From Tunturiibacter gelidiferens (lineage in GTDB: Bacteria > Acidobacteriota > Terriglobia > Terriglobales > Acidobacteriaceae), in contig NZ_JACCCV010000002.1 in assembly GCF_013410115.1 (NCBI RefSeq), forward strand, positions 186,001-250,000: DNA of 64,000 nucleotides, written 5' to 3'. Below the pieces are notes generated by a model. It did no database searches. It saw only the letters and a list, made by a program, of their open reading frames with translations, and was not told where the DNA came from. Shown here in pieces: positions 26,844 through 36,302 of the stretch. A program made the translations under genes and the position numbers. Within the stretch, counting starts at the first letter, position 1, and each line of letters opens with the position of its first letter.

Positions 26844-27617
26844 CTATACGGAGAAGCGTCTGAGGCGGGAGAGTTGTAAGAAGCTGAGCCAGATAAAGCG
26901 TGGGTTGTTTAACAGGTAGCGGCGCCACAGGCGTTTGGGCTCTTTGATGAGGCGGTAGAGCCACTGCAGGCCGGATCGCTTCATCCAATCGGGAGCTTCG
27001 GCGAGGTTGCCACTGAGGAGATCGAACGCCGCGCCGACGCCGACCATAAGCTTTACCGGCAGGCGACCGTTGTAGGAAGCCATGAAGCGCTCCTGCTTGG
27101 GCGTGCTGAGGCCACACCAGAGTATGTCAGCCTGCGATGCTGCAAGGCGGGCTCGCAGATCTTCTTCCTCTTCGACGTTGAGGGGACGGAAGGGCGGAGT
27201 GTAGGTGCCAACGATCTGAAGGCCGGGGTAGCGGCGCGTAAGTTCTGTCCGCAGCTCCTCGGCGATGCCGGGCCTGCCTCCGTAAAGGAAGTGGCGATAG
27301 CCGCGCTGCACGGAGAGCGCGCACATGTTGAGCATGAAGTCCGGACCGTAGACGCGGGTCATGTGTTTGAAACCGTGCAGGTGGCCGAGCCATACGGTGG
27401 GCACGCCATCAGGGGTTGATAAAAAAGACTTGTTGAGGATGGTTCGGAAGGCTTCGTCCGATTGTGCTTCTATGATGCCATGAACGCCAGTGACGCAGAC
27501 GTATCCGCTTTCACCGCGGTTTAGCAGGGCTTCGCTGCACTCTAGTGCGCTTTCCATGGAGAGTGCACTGATTCCGACACCAAGGATATTGACTCTCGGC
27601 GGATCGGCAGAGATCAT
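26844..27617 (-). CDS. WecG/TagA/CpsF family glycosyltransferase (GT26)
   Basis: A 257-residue GT26-type transferase. The start at 27617 follows AAGGAGCG; longer frames are not supported. Visible: INILGV-like start (VNILGVGISAL), VTGVHGIIEA, the catalytic-region STPDGVPTVWLG with the conserved Asp, GYRHFLYGGRPGIAEE, SQADILWCGLSTPKQERFM and the C-terminal APDWMKRSGLQWLYRLIKEPKRLWRRYL membrane-binding tail. Family members add N-acetylmannosaminuronate, ManNAc or glucose to lipid-linked acceptors. It is likely to act on the undecaprenyl-linked unit of the EPS locus it opens. Confidence 0.93.
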   Translation of the reverse strand: MISADPPRVNILGVGISALSMESALECSEALLNRGESGYVCVTGVHGIIEAQSDEAFRTILNKSFLSTPDGVPTVWLGHLHGFKHMTRVYGPDFMLNMCALSVQRGYRHFLYGGRPGIAEELRTELTRRYPGLQIVGTYTPPFRPLNVEEEEDLRARLAASQADILWCGLSTPKQERFMASYNGRLPVKLMVGVGAAFDLLSGNLAEAPDWMKRSGLQWLYRLIKEPKRLWRRYLLNNPRFIWLSFLQLSRLRRFSV

Positions 27618-27820
27618 GATCGCTCCTTGACTATGAACTCGTGCTGCATCTGTTGTGTTGCCGGTTGGTCGGGAGTCGCGTGCTCGCAATGGGACCGAGC
27701 GCTTGATCGGACTACCTGAGTCTGACTGCGTGATTGGCGTTGCTGATGGCTTGAGTATACGAAAGTAGACGGAGGCTGTCGACCGGTTGCGCGGTTCGAC
27801 AGCACTCCTTTGTGCCTTTC

Positions 27821-29803
27821 CTATTTGTAACCAACGAAGAGCGGCATTCGAAATGATTTGTTGTTCGGTGAGGTGATTTCCTGTGTAACGCCGGAGCGCG
27901 TCTCCTGCACCTGGATGGAGTATCCGCAGCCTGAGCAGTAGACGGATTCTTTGTAGATGTAGGATGTCTGGGCGTCTGTTGAGATGAACGCGGGTTGGCT
28001 AGAGGACACAGGTACGGCTGGATAGATAAGGCCTCCGAGAAGCTCTGTCTGACCACCGCTGGCAGTGTTGATGACTGTGCCTGCCTTCTCGGTCTTGAGG
28101 CCTAGAATCCAGAGGGAGCCGCCCAGATTCGAGATCTTGGTTGCTGAGATCTCGTTGTCGAGTTGTCGCACAAAGGCCTGCTGCCCCTTCTGGATGTTGA
28201 AGCTGTTGATGCCGATGTCCTCAAGAAAGAGCTTCCCGGCGCCGGGGTAGCTCGCGTAGTTAGTGATGAATGCGTCCTTGAGAACGACAGGGCGGCTACC
28301 GCGATGATCGATCTTGATTCCGTAGCCGAACTGCTCGATGATGAGCGGCTGAGTGCTGTTGCTGGTGACGACGAAGCGAATGCCGCCGCCGTTTGTTCCG
28401 GCGCCTGTGTTGACGACGGAGGAGAAGCCGACGATTCGATCGACAGTATCGGGCACGGTGACGTCGGCTTCGTTGTAGGAAAAGTATGCGGCAAATGGGA
28501 AGTAAACGGTGTGCTTGCCGCTGTTGAGAACGGTCTGAAGACCGGAGGTATCCCCGTACCACTTAGGAGTGAAGACGGCCCAATCGGACAGGCTTGTACT
28601 AGTGAAGGAGGGCGTCTCTTGAACGGCCAGATCGAGACCGTTGGTTGAGGATGCGGTTCCTGTGAGCGTTGAGGGCGTGCCGACTACGAGATGCGTGAGG
28701 GTACCTTTGTGGAGAGTTGGGGTGGAGGTGCTCGTGTCCTGCAAGGTCGCTTCGTATCCGCTTGAGGATACATTTCGCACGAACATCGTGTTGTCGGTCT
28801 CGATTGCGGGAACTGTTGCCACGCCGCCGGAGAGGGTGCCGTCGAGCAGAACGACGAACCCTCCGGAGTTGGTGATGGCTGGAACTTTGTTGGTGCTGGT
28901 GAGACCGCGAATATTGATCAGTTGATTGCTGTTGCGAATACCGGCGATGTTTTGGCTCGTGAGGGTGATGCCTTCCATGGTGGCACTGTACTCGGCGTTT
29001 TGAAGATCGATGCCTACGTCGAAGCCCTGTATCTCCGTGTTGCGGATCATCAGAGGGCCGGCGTAGTGCTGCGTGAGATCGATACCAGCATGCCCCTTTC
29101 CGTCTTCGCTCTTGACGAAGACGTTGTGGATCGAGCCGATGTTGTTGGAGACATAGGTAATGGCGGTGGCGCCTGGGTTACCGGAGCCGATCGTGAGACC
29201 AAGATCCCAAACGTTCTGACGGAAGGACTGGTTTCCGAGCGGCGTAAGGATCATCGGCTTTGGAGCTGACGTGTTGTTGAAGCCGCCGGAGTCGGGGGCG
29301 AGGCGAATGATGCTGCTCGACGAACCCGATCCCTGCAGTGTGACACAGCATCCGACCCACTGAAGAGTGTTGCTAACGAGGTAGGTTCCTGGCGGGAAGT
29401 ACAACGCCTTTGGCACTCCGTAGTAGTCGCCGGAAGCGTTGGATCGTCCGTCGGAGAGAGCCTTCTGAATGGCCGCGGTGTCATCGGTTACGCCGTCACC
29501 GACGGCACCGTATGTTTTAACCGAGGTCATAAAGCCTGTGGGAAACGATAGAGGGCCCTTGTTCAGGTTTGCGCCTGACAAGGCAGGCTGCACCGCGGCG
29601 GTGCCGCCTTCCTCGACGGGGATGGTCTGTCCGGAGCAACCCGCCAAAATCACAATGCATAGCAGGCTGATGGCGCTTATCGCAGCGCGAAAGGTTGAGG
29701 GCGTTCGATGGCCTCCGCTGGACGCAGAGATCTCATGGAGAAATTGGGGAGGGGGAGGGCATTTTCTCATACGCAAATAGTTGCATACTTCCCCAGCCAT
29801 CAC
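27821..29803 (-). CDS. Secreted lipoprotein with pectate-lyase-3 right-handed beta-helix
   Basis: A 660-residue product (the start may be lower, at 29770). Lipobox VILAGC. At about residues 93-150 lies the pectate_lyase_3 signature VKTYGAVGDGVTDDTAAIQKAL...ALYFPPGTYLVSNTLQW, followed by a long beta-helix with repeated short strand blocks to the C-terminus. This fold occurs in polysaccharide lyases and hydrolases and in phage tailspikes; an active site cannot be assigned from the sequence. It shares its architecture with the larger protein at 31250-33853, and the two bracket a glycosyltransferase gene. Probably binds or trims an exported polysaccharide. Confidence 0.82.
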   Translation of the reverse strand: MMAGEVCNYLRMRKCPPPPQFLHEISASSGGHRTPSTFRAAISAISLLCIVILAGCSGQTIPVEEGGTAAVQPALSGANLNKGPLSFPTGFMTSVKTYGAVGDGVTDDTAAIQKALSDGRSNASGDYYGVPKALYFPPGTYLVSNTLQWVGCCVTLQGSGSSSSIIRLAPDSGGFNNTSAPKPMILTPLGNQSFRQNVWDLGLTIGSGNPGATAITYVSNNIGSIHNVFVKSEDGKGHAGIDLTQHYAGPLMIRNTEIQGFDVGIDLQNAEYSATMEGITLTSQNIAGIRNSNQLINIRGLTSTNKVPAITNSGGFVVLLDGTLSGGVATVPAIETDNTMFVRNVSSSGYEATLQDTSTSTPTLHKGTLTHLVVGTPSTLTGTASSTNGLDLAVQETPSFTSTSLSDWAVFTPKWYGDTSGLQTVLNSGKHTVYFPFAAYFSYNEADVTVPDTVDRIVGFSSVVNTGAGTNGGGIRFVVTSNSTQPLIIEQFGYGIKIDHRGSRPVVLKDAFITNYASYPGAGKLFLEDIGINSFNIQKGQQAFVRQLDNEISATKISNLGGSLWILGLKTEKAGTVINTASGGQTELLGGLIYPAVPVSSSQPAFISTDAQTSYIYKESVYCSGCGYSIQVQETRSGVTQEITSPNNKSFRMPLFVGYK

Positions 29804-29947
29804 AATGGTACTAAGGTGTACATCCTATGAAGATTACGGCTGAACTTCTTCGATGAGACCAAGTTGCGTGGCAACAATATTTTTTGAAGAGCTGAATTTT
29901 GGGCTTGAGATTTGTTTTGACTTTTATGAAGCAGCGTCCTTCTCGCG

Positions 29948-31102
29948 CTACGGGTGAGTTGCGTGCTCGATTGCGAGGACTAGATGGCGAGAGATCTCGC
30001 TCCAGGTGAAATCTCGATCGATCATCAATTTCGCCGAGGCGCCCATGCGGGTGCGTTCAGTGACTCCAAGTCTCTCTGCTTCTGCTAAGAGCCCGGCTAG
30101 TCGAGTGGGAGTATTTGGAGTAAGGACCAGTCCGGAGCCGGAGTGCCGGACGAAGTCGGCGAGGTTGGTCTCTTCGGAGACGATCAGTGGAACGCCGCAT
30201 GAAGCGGCCTCAAGGCATGCCGTGGGGATTACGTCGAAGCGGGAGGAGTGAACGAAGAACGTCGAGCCGCTAAGAATGTTGCGAAGAGGCGCTCCGAAGA
30301 TTTGCCCTGTCCAGGTGATGGATTCGACGATGCCATGTTCTTTCGCGAGCGCCTCTAGCTGAGGTCGGTCAGGGCCATCGCCAACCATGGTCAAGTTGAG
30401 CGTGCCTCCTAATTTCCGGTATGCTGCGAATCCTTCTAGAAGGATGTCCAAGCCCTTTTGGAAGATCACCATTCTTCCGCAGTAAGTGATGGTGGGCTTG
30501 ATGATCTCGGTGTCAGAACGGCTCTCGAGGCCGGGCTGGCTGGCAGTCTCATGGTTGGGCAGTTCGAAGCCATTCGGAATTAGAGCGATCTGATGGAGCG
30601 AAGAGAATCTAGATTTGAGATCGTCCACTTCGGTCTGGCCTATGGCGTGTATCAGGGAGGCGTTTCGTAGAGTCCAGCCTTCCCACGCGGAGAGATAGAG
30701 TCGCTTCCGGATTCGGCCGGCGATGGATCGACCGCTGCGGTCGGAGAGATAACCTCCGTGCGGCGTGATGCCGAATTGGATCTTTCTTTTGTGCAGTAGC
30801 TTTGCGGCGGATGTGAGTTGCGGAACAAAAACAGAGTGCAACTGCACCCATGTGCCTTCCGGCAGATCCGACAGGGCGGCGTGGAGATCTTTTGTGAGCC
30901 CGAGTTGCGATCTGCTCCCAGGAAAAGGAACGAGCTTGTAGGTGCGTGCGTGATTGGAATGCTCCTCAGTTGGAAGTAAGATCCAGACCTCGCACTCGTG
31001 ACCCTGGGCAACCATGTTGGTTGCAAGCCAGTGCACGACTTTGTTAACTCCATTGGCCGAATTCGGGTCAGCGGTTCCTGGAATCATGTGGATGATGCGC
31101 AA
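29948..31102 (-). CDS. GT4 family glycosyltransferase
   Basis: A 384-residue GT-B transferase. The N-terminal half starts RIIHMIPGTADPNSANGVNKVV, and the second half has the donor-binding TITYCGRMVIFQKGLDILLEGFA and the motif ENLxE-like FDVIPTACLEAASCGVPLIVS (E-x7-E pattern altered to a single clear E). It would transfer an activated sugar to the lipid-linked repeat unit in the cytoplasm. It lies in a minus-strand run between the two beta-helix genes, 145 bp past one and 148 bp from the other. Confidence 0.9.
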   Translation of the reverse strand: MRIIHMIPGTADPNSANGVNKVVHWLATNMVAQGHECEVWILLPTEEHSNHARTYKLVPFPGSRSQLGLTKDLHAALSDLPEGTWVQLHSVFVPQLTSAAKLLHKRKIQFGITPHGGYLSDRSGRSIAGRIRKRLYLSAWEGWTLRNASLIHAIGQTEVDDLKSRFSSLHQIALIPNGFELPNHETASQPGLESRSDTEIIKPTITYCGRMVIFQKGLDILLEGFAAYRKLGGTLNLTMVGDGPDRPQLEALAKEHGIVESITWTGQIFGAPLRNILSGSTFFVHSSRFDVIPTACLEAASCGVPLIVSEETNLADFVRHSGSGLVLTPNTPTRLAGLLAEAERLGVTERTRMGASAKLMIDRDFTWSEISRHLVLAIEHATHP

Positions 31103-31249
31103 TCCTTAGCCTCCTAGACGTAGTTCGTGGCGTGGCTATGGCTGACATGCTCTGAAGCGAAGTAAAGGCAAATAGTTGCTTGAGCCCTGTCGAAGCCTCT
31201 CGACTGCACTACCTGATTTGTGATGTCGATGTCGATGGTGGGTGGGGAG

Positions 31250-33853
31250 TTAGAAGTTCTGGATTGTGTTGTGGAACTTTCGGACGGGAGTGGTTGATGC
31301 TTTTTTCCCACCGTAGGAATAGAAGACGTGGAGGTGTTGAGGGCTGTTGACACCTGGAGCGACGAGATGTGAGGTTGTGCCGTTTCGAGTTTCGATGACC
31401 CAGTTCGGCGCTCCGTAACCGGCGATGTTGATGTTTTCGTAGCCGGTGGCGAAGAGGTTCGAATCGGTGATCTGCATGGTTGTTGAATCGGGGGCGGCAA
31501 GGGAGAGCTTGTAGTAAAAAAATCCGAAGATCTCGATCTGGGCGTTAGTAGCTACGATGTCGGTGCCGTTGTGTTCGGTTTTGTAGCCGAGGATCCAGAG
31601 TGTGCAGCCATTACAGGTTATCTTGTCCGCGCGAGCAGGCTCTTCATCGAGTTGTCGCGCCCAGATCTGCTGGCCGGGATAGAACGTGACCGTATTTCCC
31701 GGATTATTGTTGGAGCCGAGGATAACGTCATCGATGTAAAGATTGCCGGCACCTGCGGCAGTCGAATAGTTGTAGGTGTTGTCGTCGATCAGGACCAGAG
31801 TTCTTGATCCTGTGTGAGTGATGACGCAGGCGTTGTTGGGGCAGCCTTCGATGATCAAGGGAGTCTTCGAAGAACCTGCGATTGTGAGATTGATGGTGTA
31901 GGTGCGTCCCGGGGTCGGCATGGCGTTAAAAAACTGGAGATGATTGACCGTGTCAGGAACTGTGATTGCGTATGCGCCATTGCCTCCATATTGGCCTGGA
32001 GGCGCGTAGACGGTGGGAGATTTCGATCCGGAGATAATGGCTGCCCAGGTTGCAGGAGAGGTCCCCAGCATCGTCCATGTGCGTGGATCGGGGTCATTGG
32101 GCTGAGGCGTCTCGGATTCTGGAAGATGAAGAGATGCCGGAGGGGCGGTCTGATCGAACACGGTCTGAGCTTCGCCCGACCAAGTCTCTGCCAGGTCGCC
32201 CTTGTAGGTTTTGGAGGGAGTGACGCAGTAGTCTGCCTCTGAGGTCGCGTAGCCAACGACTTTTACGTTTCGAGTGTAGAGGTGACAACCCTGCTGGCCG
32301 TTCTCTTTGCCATTCTGCAGACCGATGCCGGTGGAGTTGTCTCCGAAGAGTTCCGAATCCATGATGGTGGTGTTGGCGTGAAAGAGCTCAGCTTGAAGTG
32401 CGGGGACCGTGTTGTCACTGAGGAGGTGACGGATGCTGAACTTCATGTTCATGCTGCCGATTCCTGCGACAGTCTGTCCTTCAAGAGTGATGTCTTCGAA
32501 GGTGAAGTTGTACTCCTGCTGATTGCTGTAGATACCGTTCTGACATCCGTAGACGGCTACGTTGCGCATCATTCCGGGGCCGGGGTAGGCGCGGCGGATG
32601 TTGAGGGCGTTGACGCAGTTCGAATCGTCGGACCAGACCTGAACGTTCCTAACGGCGCCGATGTTGTTTACCTGGGTGGTAAATATTTCGGCGTTGGGAT
32701 TTCCGACACCCGATTCGAAGCCCATGTTTTCGATGAAGATATGGAAGTTGTCGTTCTTGTTGACGCTGAGCGGACTGAAGAACTGGACCGGCGATGTGCC
32801 TGTGTTGAAGGCGGGCGAGTTTGGCGCCAACTTAATGATTGATGTTTGAGCGCCGGCTCCGTAGATAGACCAGTAGTTGCCGTAGGGAATGATGGTGTCA
32901 CTTGCGAGATACACTCCCGGCGGGAAGTAGAGGAACATCGGAAGCGCCCCAAGCTGGCCGCCTGCGCCTGACCCGTAGTACATATCCACGTTCTTGAGCG
33001 AGGGTGGGGTTGTGGTGAGTTCGAGGTGCGTTGCGTCCGTGACGGAGGCGACCTTGTAGAAGGCGCTGCCGATTTGAAGGTTCGCGTTCGGCTTCAATGC
33101 TACGAAGGTTGGACCGCTGGTCGCTGTTACCGTGGTTCCGCTGGTGCTGACTACGTTGGGTGGGAGACGTGCGGCGACGTTGGAGAGTGGGCCGGGATTT
33201 GTTGTGAGCGTGAGGTGCTGCGCATCGAGTACGGTTGCGATGGTGTAGACCACACCTGCTATGCGGATGGGTGAGCCTGGAGCGAGTCCGGTGAAGACCG
33301 ATTCTCCAACCTGTGTCACAGTGTAGGTGTTTCCGCTGACGGAGGTGCTGACCTTGCTTTGTGCCGATCCACGGCCGAATGCAAATAACTTCTGGAGGCC
33401 GGCGGTATTGTCGGTGATGCCATCGCCTTTGAGATTCGCGATCGGGTTGTGCGTGACGTCGATGATGGGGAAGGCGGCGGCGCTGGCGAAGCCTGGAGGG
33501 TAGATGATGTTGTTTGTGAGGCGGGCTCCGATTCCGTCGGCGGGAATGATCGAGAGGGTGCCGTCGACAAAGGTGAGACTGTCGGCCCGATTGACGGTCG
33601 ACATGGAGCCAGCGGCGATTTTGATGGGGTAGTTGCCTGGGGGAGCACTCGAGGTTGCGGAGGTGCTCAACTTCGGCTGGCCTTTGAAGAGAGCAGCGTA
33701 CGGTCCGGAGTAAGACGACAACTTGAAGATCAGGGGGGGGAGCGGGTCGCCGGCATGCATGGTGAGGTGCGTTGCGGTGGCGGTATAAGTCGCGGCCTGT
33801 GCGCGGATGCCTGTGAGAAGGAGCAGCAGGAACAATGCCATGGGCCTCTTCAT
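31250..33853 (-). CDS. Large secreted pectate-lyase-3 beta-helix protein with MBG-like N-terminal domain
   Basis: An 867-residue exported protein. A signal peptide (MALFLLLLLTGIRAQA) is followed by an MBG-like beta domain (YTATATHLTMHAGDPLPPL...NYPIKIAAG...LTFVDGTLSII, about residues 20-115). The beta-helix then starts at IIDVTHNPIANLKGDGITDNTAGLQKLFAFG, interrupted by an insertion with two FVALKP/FTGLAPG-type repeats (residues about 165-290), and continues with FLYFPPGVYLASDTIIPYG and many short parallel-strand blocks to the end. The related protein at 27821-29803 lacks the N-terminal domain and insertion. A structural or enzymatic role on EPS is inferred from position. Confidence 0.82.
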   Translation of the reverse strand: MKRPMALFLLLLLTGIRAQAATYTATATHLTMHAGDPLPPLIFKLSSYSGPYAALFKGQPKLSTSATSSAPPGNYPIKIAAGSMSTVNRADSLTFVDGTLSIIPADGIGARLTNNIIYPPGFASAAAFPIIDVTHNPIANLKGDGITDNTAGLQKLFAFGRGSAQSKVSTSVSGNTYTVTQVGESVFTGLAPGSPIRIAGVVYTIATVLDAQHLTLTTNPGPLSNVAARLPPNVVSTSGTTVTATSGPTFVALKPNANLQIGSAFYKVASVTDATHLELTTTPPSLKNVDMYYGSGAGGQLGALPMFLYFPPGVYLASDTIIPYGNYWSIYGAGAQTSIIKLAPNSPAFNTGTSPVQFFSPLSVNKNDNFHIFIENMGFESGVGNPNAEIFTTQVNNIGAVRNVQVWSDDSNCVNALNIRRAYPGPGMMRNVAVYGCQNGIYSNQQEYNFTFEDITLEGQTVAGIGSMNMKFSIRHLLSDNTVPALQAELFHANTTIMDSELFGDNSTGIGLQNGKENGQQGCHLYTRNVKVVGYATSEADYCVTPSKTYKGDLAETWSGEAQTVFDQTAPPASLHLPESETPQPNDPDPRTWTMLGTSPATWAAIISGSKSPTVYAPPGQYGGNGAYAITVPDTVNHLQFFNAMPTPGRTYTINLTIAGSSKTPLIIEGCPNNACVITHTGSRTLVLIDDNTYNYSTAAGAGNLYIDDVILGSNNNPGNTVTFYPGQQIWARQLDEEPARADKITCNGCTLWILGYKTEHNGTDIVATNAQIEIFGFFYYKLSLAAPDSTTMQITDSNLFATGYENINIAGYGAPNWVIETRNGTTSHLVAPGVNSPQHLHVFYSYGGKKASTTPVRKFHNTIQNF

Positions 33854-34042
33854 CGCGTCTCCTCGAGTGAAAGTACGATCAGGATGGAAGGTTGAGGAAC
33901 TGTTGTCTTCTCATTTTTAACAACAACGATGCAGTTCTCAGTAAACTGTTCCTGTAGATGCAATTGCCTCCTATCGAGCAGGTTCCTCGATTATACAAAC
34001 AACGTAAAAAGACATCTAAGTTGATAGAGAGGTCTGCTTCGA

Positions 34043-35260
34043 ATGAATGTTCTGCTGTCGGCTTATGCGTGCATGCCGAACTCCGGCTCTGAACCTGGCA
34101 ACGGCTGGAACTGGGCGAAGCATCTGGCAGAACGTGGAATCAACGTGACGGTTCTGACTCGTGGTGAAGGGCGCGAAGAGATTGAAGCTTACCGACGGGA
34201 TCACCCGAATGCGAATGTTGCCTTTGGTTATGTCACAGTTCCAACGAAGCTGTTCAAACCTGGAACCGGGATGCACTATGCCCTCTGGCAGATGTTCGCG
34301 GTTGGAGTTGCGAGGTCTTTGAATCGTCAACGCCGCTTCGATCTGGTGCATCACGTGACGTACACGAGTATTCATGTGCCGACGCAGCTTTGGCGGTTAG
34401 GCATTCCGACTGTATTCGGACCAGTGGGAGGAGGTCAGACTGCACCCGCCAATATGCTGGGGTACTTCGGATCGAGCAGACGGGCGGAGGAGAGCCGCAC
34501 ATTGTTGACGAAGGCACTTCCCTACTCTCCCTTGCACAGACGATGGCTCGGGAAGATGAGCACTGTGCTTGCCGCGAACGAAGATACCTTGCGACTTATA
34601 AAAAAGATGGGGCGATCGGAAGTTGGCCTGCAGTTCGATAATGGAGTCGGAACGGATTATCTCGCGAAGGGGCCAAGGAGTTTCAAACCGGATGCTGGTC
34701 CGGTCCGCCTGATCTGGGTAGGAAGGATTTTGCCGAGAAAGGCGCTTCCGATGGCGCTCGATGCACTGGCAAAGGTCCAACATGACTGGACGCTTACGAT
34801 CGTTGGCAACGGACTCGCAGAGGCGACGGTGAGACAGATGATCGCTGAGCGGGGGTTGAGTGACCGGGTGCACTGGGCTGGACGACGACTAACGTGGGAA
34901 GAGGTTCGAGCGGCTTACTTGGAACATGACGTGCTTTTGTTTACGAGCCTTCGTGAGACCTCCGGAGTGCAGTTGCTGGAGGCGATGGCGCTTGGTCTGC
35001 CTGTGATTACGCTGGACCTGCATGGCGCCCGCGACGTTGTGCCCGAGGAGGCCGGCATCAAGGTACCAGTGACGACTCCGGCTGAAGTTGTCTGCGGTCT
35101 TGCTGCTGCGATCGATCGATTCGCGTCTCTGAGTGTCGAGGAAAAGAATGCGATGTCTCGAGCGAGCTGGGAGTTCGCTAGGACGAACACGTGGACCTCG
35201 CGCGCGGCTGCAGCTGAACAGTTGTATACGGAGCTTGTGGGGAGACAACGTGAAGGTTGA
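34043..35260 (+). CDS. GT4 family glycosyltransferase
   Basis: A 405-residue GT-B enzyme. N-terminal NVLLSAYACMPNSGSEPGNGWNWAKHLAERG is a common start for capsule/EPS transferases. The C-terminal half has VRLIWVGRILPRKALPMALDAL, the donor site ETSGVQLLEAMALGLPVITLDLHGARDVV (E-x7-E intact) and an N-terminal SD-like context. Cytoplasmic, acting on the lipid-linked oligosaccharide. It is divergent from the beta-helix gene across 189 bp and followed by a second transferase gene in the same direction. Confidence 0.93.
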   Translation: MNVLLSAYACMPNSGSEPGNGWNWAKHLAERGINVTVLTRGEGREEIEAYRRDHPNANVAFGYVTVPTKLFKPGTGMHYALWQMFAVGVARSLNRQRRFDLVHHVTYTSIHVPTQLWRLGIPTVFGPVGGGQTAPANMLGYFGSSRRAEESRTLLTKALPYSPLHRRWLGKMSTVLAANEDTLRLIKKMGRSEVGLQFDNGVGTDYLAKGPRSFKPDAGPVRLIWVGRILPRKALPMALDALAKVQHDWTLTIVGNGLAEATVRQMIAERGLSDRVHWAGRRLTWEEVRAAYLEHDVLLFTSLRETSGVQLLEAMALGLPVITLDLHGARDVVPEEAGIKVPVTTPAEVVCGLAAAIDRFASLSVEEKNAMSRASWEFARTNTWTSRAAAAEQLYTELVGRQREG

Positions 35261-35374
35261 GTTGCACAAGATCGATGCGGGTAAACGGAATAACCTCGCG
35301 ACTGTTCCATGTGCGCCGGATGGGCAGGTTCTCTGGAGCTTGTGTTTACTTCACTATCTTTCAGGAGGCGCTCG

Positions 35375-36286
35375 TTGAATCTACGCGCGGCGAAGAGTGA
35401 CGTGTCGAGTCGCGTCGTTGAGGCGTGGCTTTTCTTTTTGAGAAATGAGACGAAGGTTACGAAGTTTCAACTGAGGCGACTGACTTCTCGCAACGAACAC
35501 TCGAAAGAGCGTGTAGTGGCAGCGGGCGGGCCGGTGGTGTCCGTCACCACCTACGGCGAGCGGCTGAGTACTGTTCACCTGGCGCTGGAATCAATCGCTG
35601 CAGGCTCTGTTCTGCCTTCGAGGCTGATTTTGTGGGTGGATAGTGCCGAAGGATTTGCGAATCGATCTGCCGGACTGAAGAGGTTGGTGGAGAGAGGACT
35701 GGAGATCTATCTCACCGAGAACTTCGGTCCGCACACCAAATATTATCCTTACCTTTTGTCTACCGATACGTTCGATGTACCGCTGGTGACCGCGGATGAC
35801 GACTTGCTGTACAGCAGATGGTGGCTGGAGGGTCTGGTTCGAGCGCATCGCGAGAATCCGGAGGGAGTGAACTGCTATCGAGCTCACCGCATCGGACTTG
35901 GGAATGGAGCCATCACGCCCTATCAGACGTGGGAACCATGCAGATCGTCGGAGGCGGGCTTCCTTCACTTTGGTACGGGAGTATCCGGGTGCATCTATCC
36001 GATGTCGTTATTGAAGAGACTCAAACTGGCGGGCGCCGAGTTTATGCAGCTTTGCCCGAAGGCGGACGACGTGTGGCTGCACGTGAATGCGCTGCGTGCG
36101 GGCATGAAGACACGCCAGATATGGAATCGTCCGCTGAGATTTCCGTTCGTTCCCGGAACGCAGGGCAGCGGGCTTTACCACAGCAATGTTCTGCTTGCTC
36201 GTAATGACGAGCAGATTCGAAGTACGTATACGGCTGAAGATATTGCTGTTCTTGAAGCGGAGGAGTCGTCGCTCCACCCGCGCTAG
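35375..36286 (+). CDS. GT-A-like glycosyltransferase
   Basis: A 303-residue product if translation begins at TTG 35375, which lies 8 nt after AGGAGG; an ATG at 35309 without SD would add 22 residues. The core VVSVTTYGERLSTVHLALESI...LILWVDSAEG is the nucleotide-binding start of GT2-like enzymes, and VPLVTADDDLLYSRWWLEGLV carries a DxD-type metal motif. The later segment LCPKADDVWLHVNALRAG resembles acceptor or catalytic-base motifs of GT-A transferases. Donor and acceptor unknown. It converges on the flippase gene with a gap of only 16 bp. Confidence 0.78.
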   Translation: MNLRAAKSDVSSRVVEAWLFFLRNETKVTKFQLRRLTSRNEHSKERVVAAGGPVVSVTTYGERLSTVHLALESIAAGSVLPSRLILWVDSAEGFANRSAGLKRLVERGLEIYLTENFGPHTKYYPYLLSTDTFDVPLVTADDDLLYSRWWLEGLVRAHRENPEGVNCYRAHRIGLGNGAITPYQTWEPCRSSEAGFLHFGTGVSGCIYPMSLLKRLKLAGAEFMQLCPKADDVWLHVNALRAGMKTRQIWNRPLRFPFVPGTQGSGLYHSNVLLARNDEQIRSTYTAEDIAVLEAEESSLHPR

Positions 36287-36302
36287 TCGTGTCGAGTCGA
36301 CT

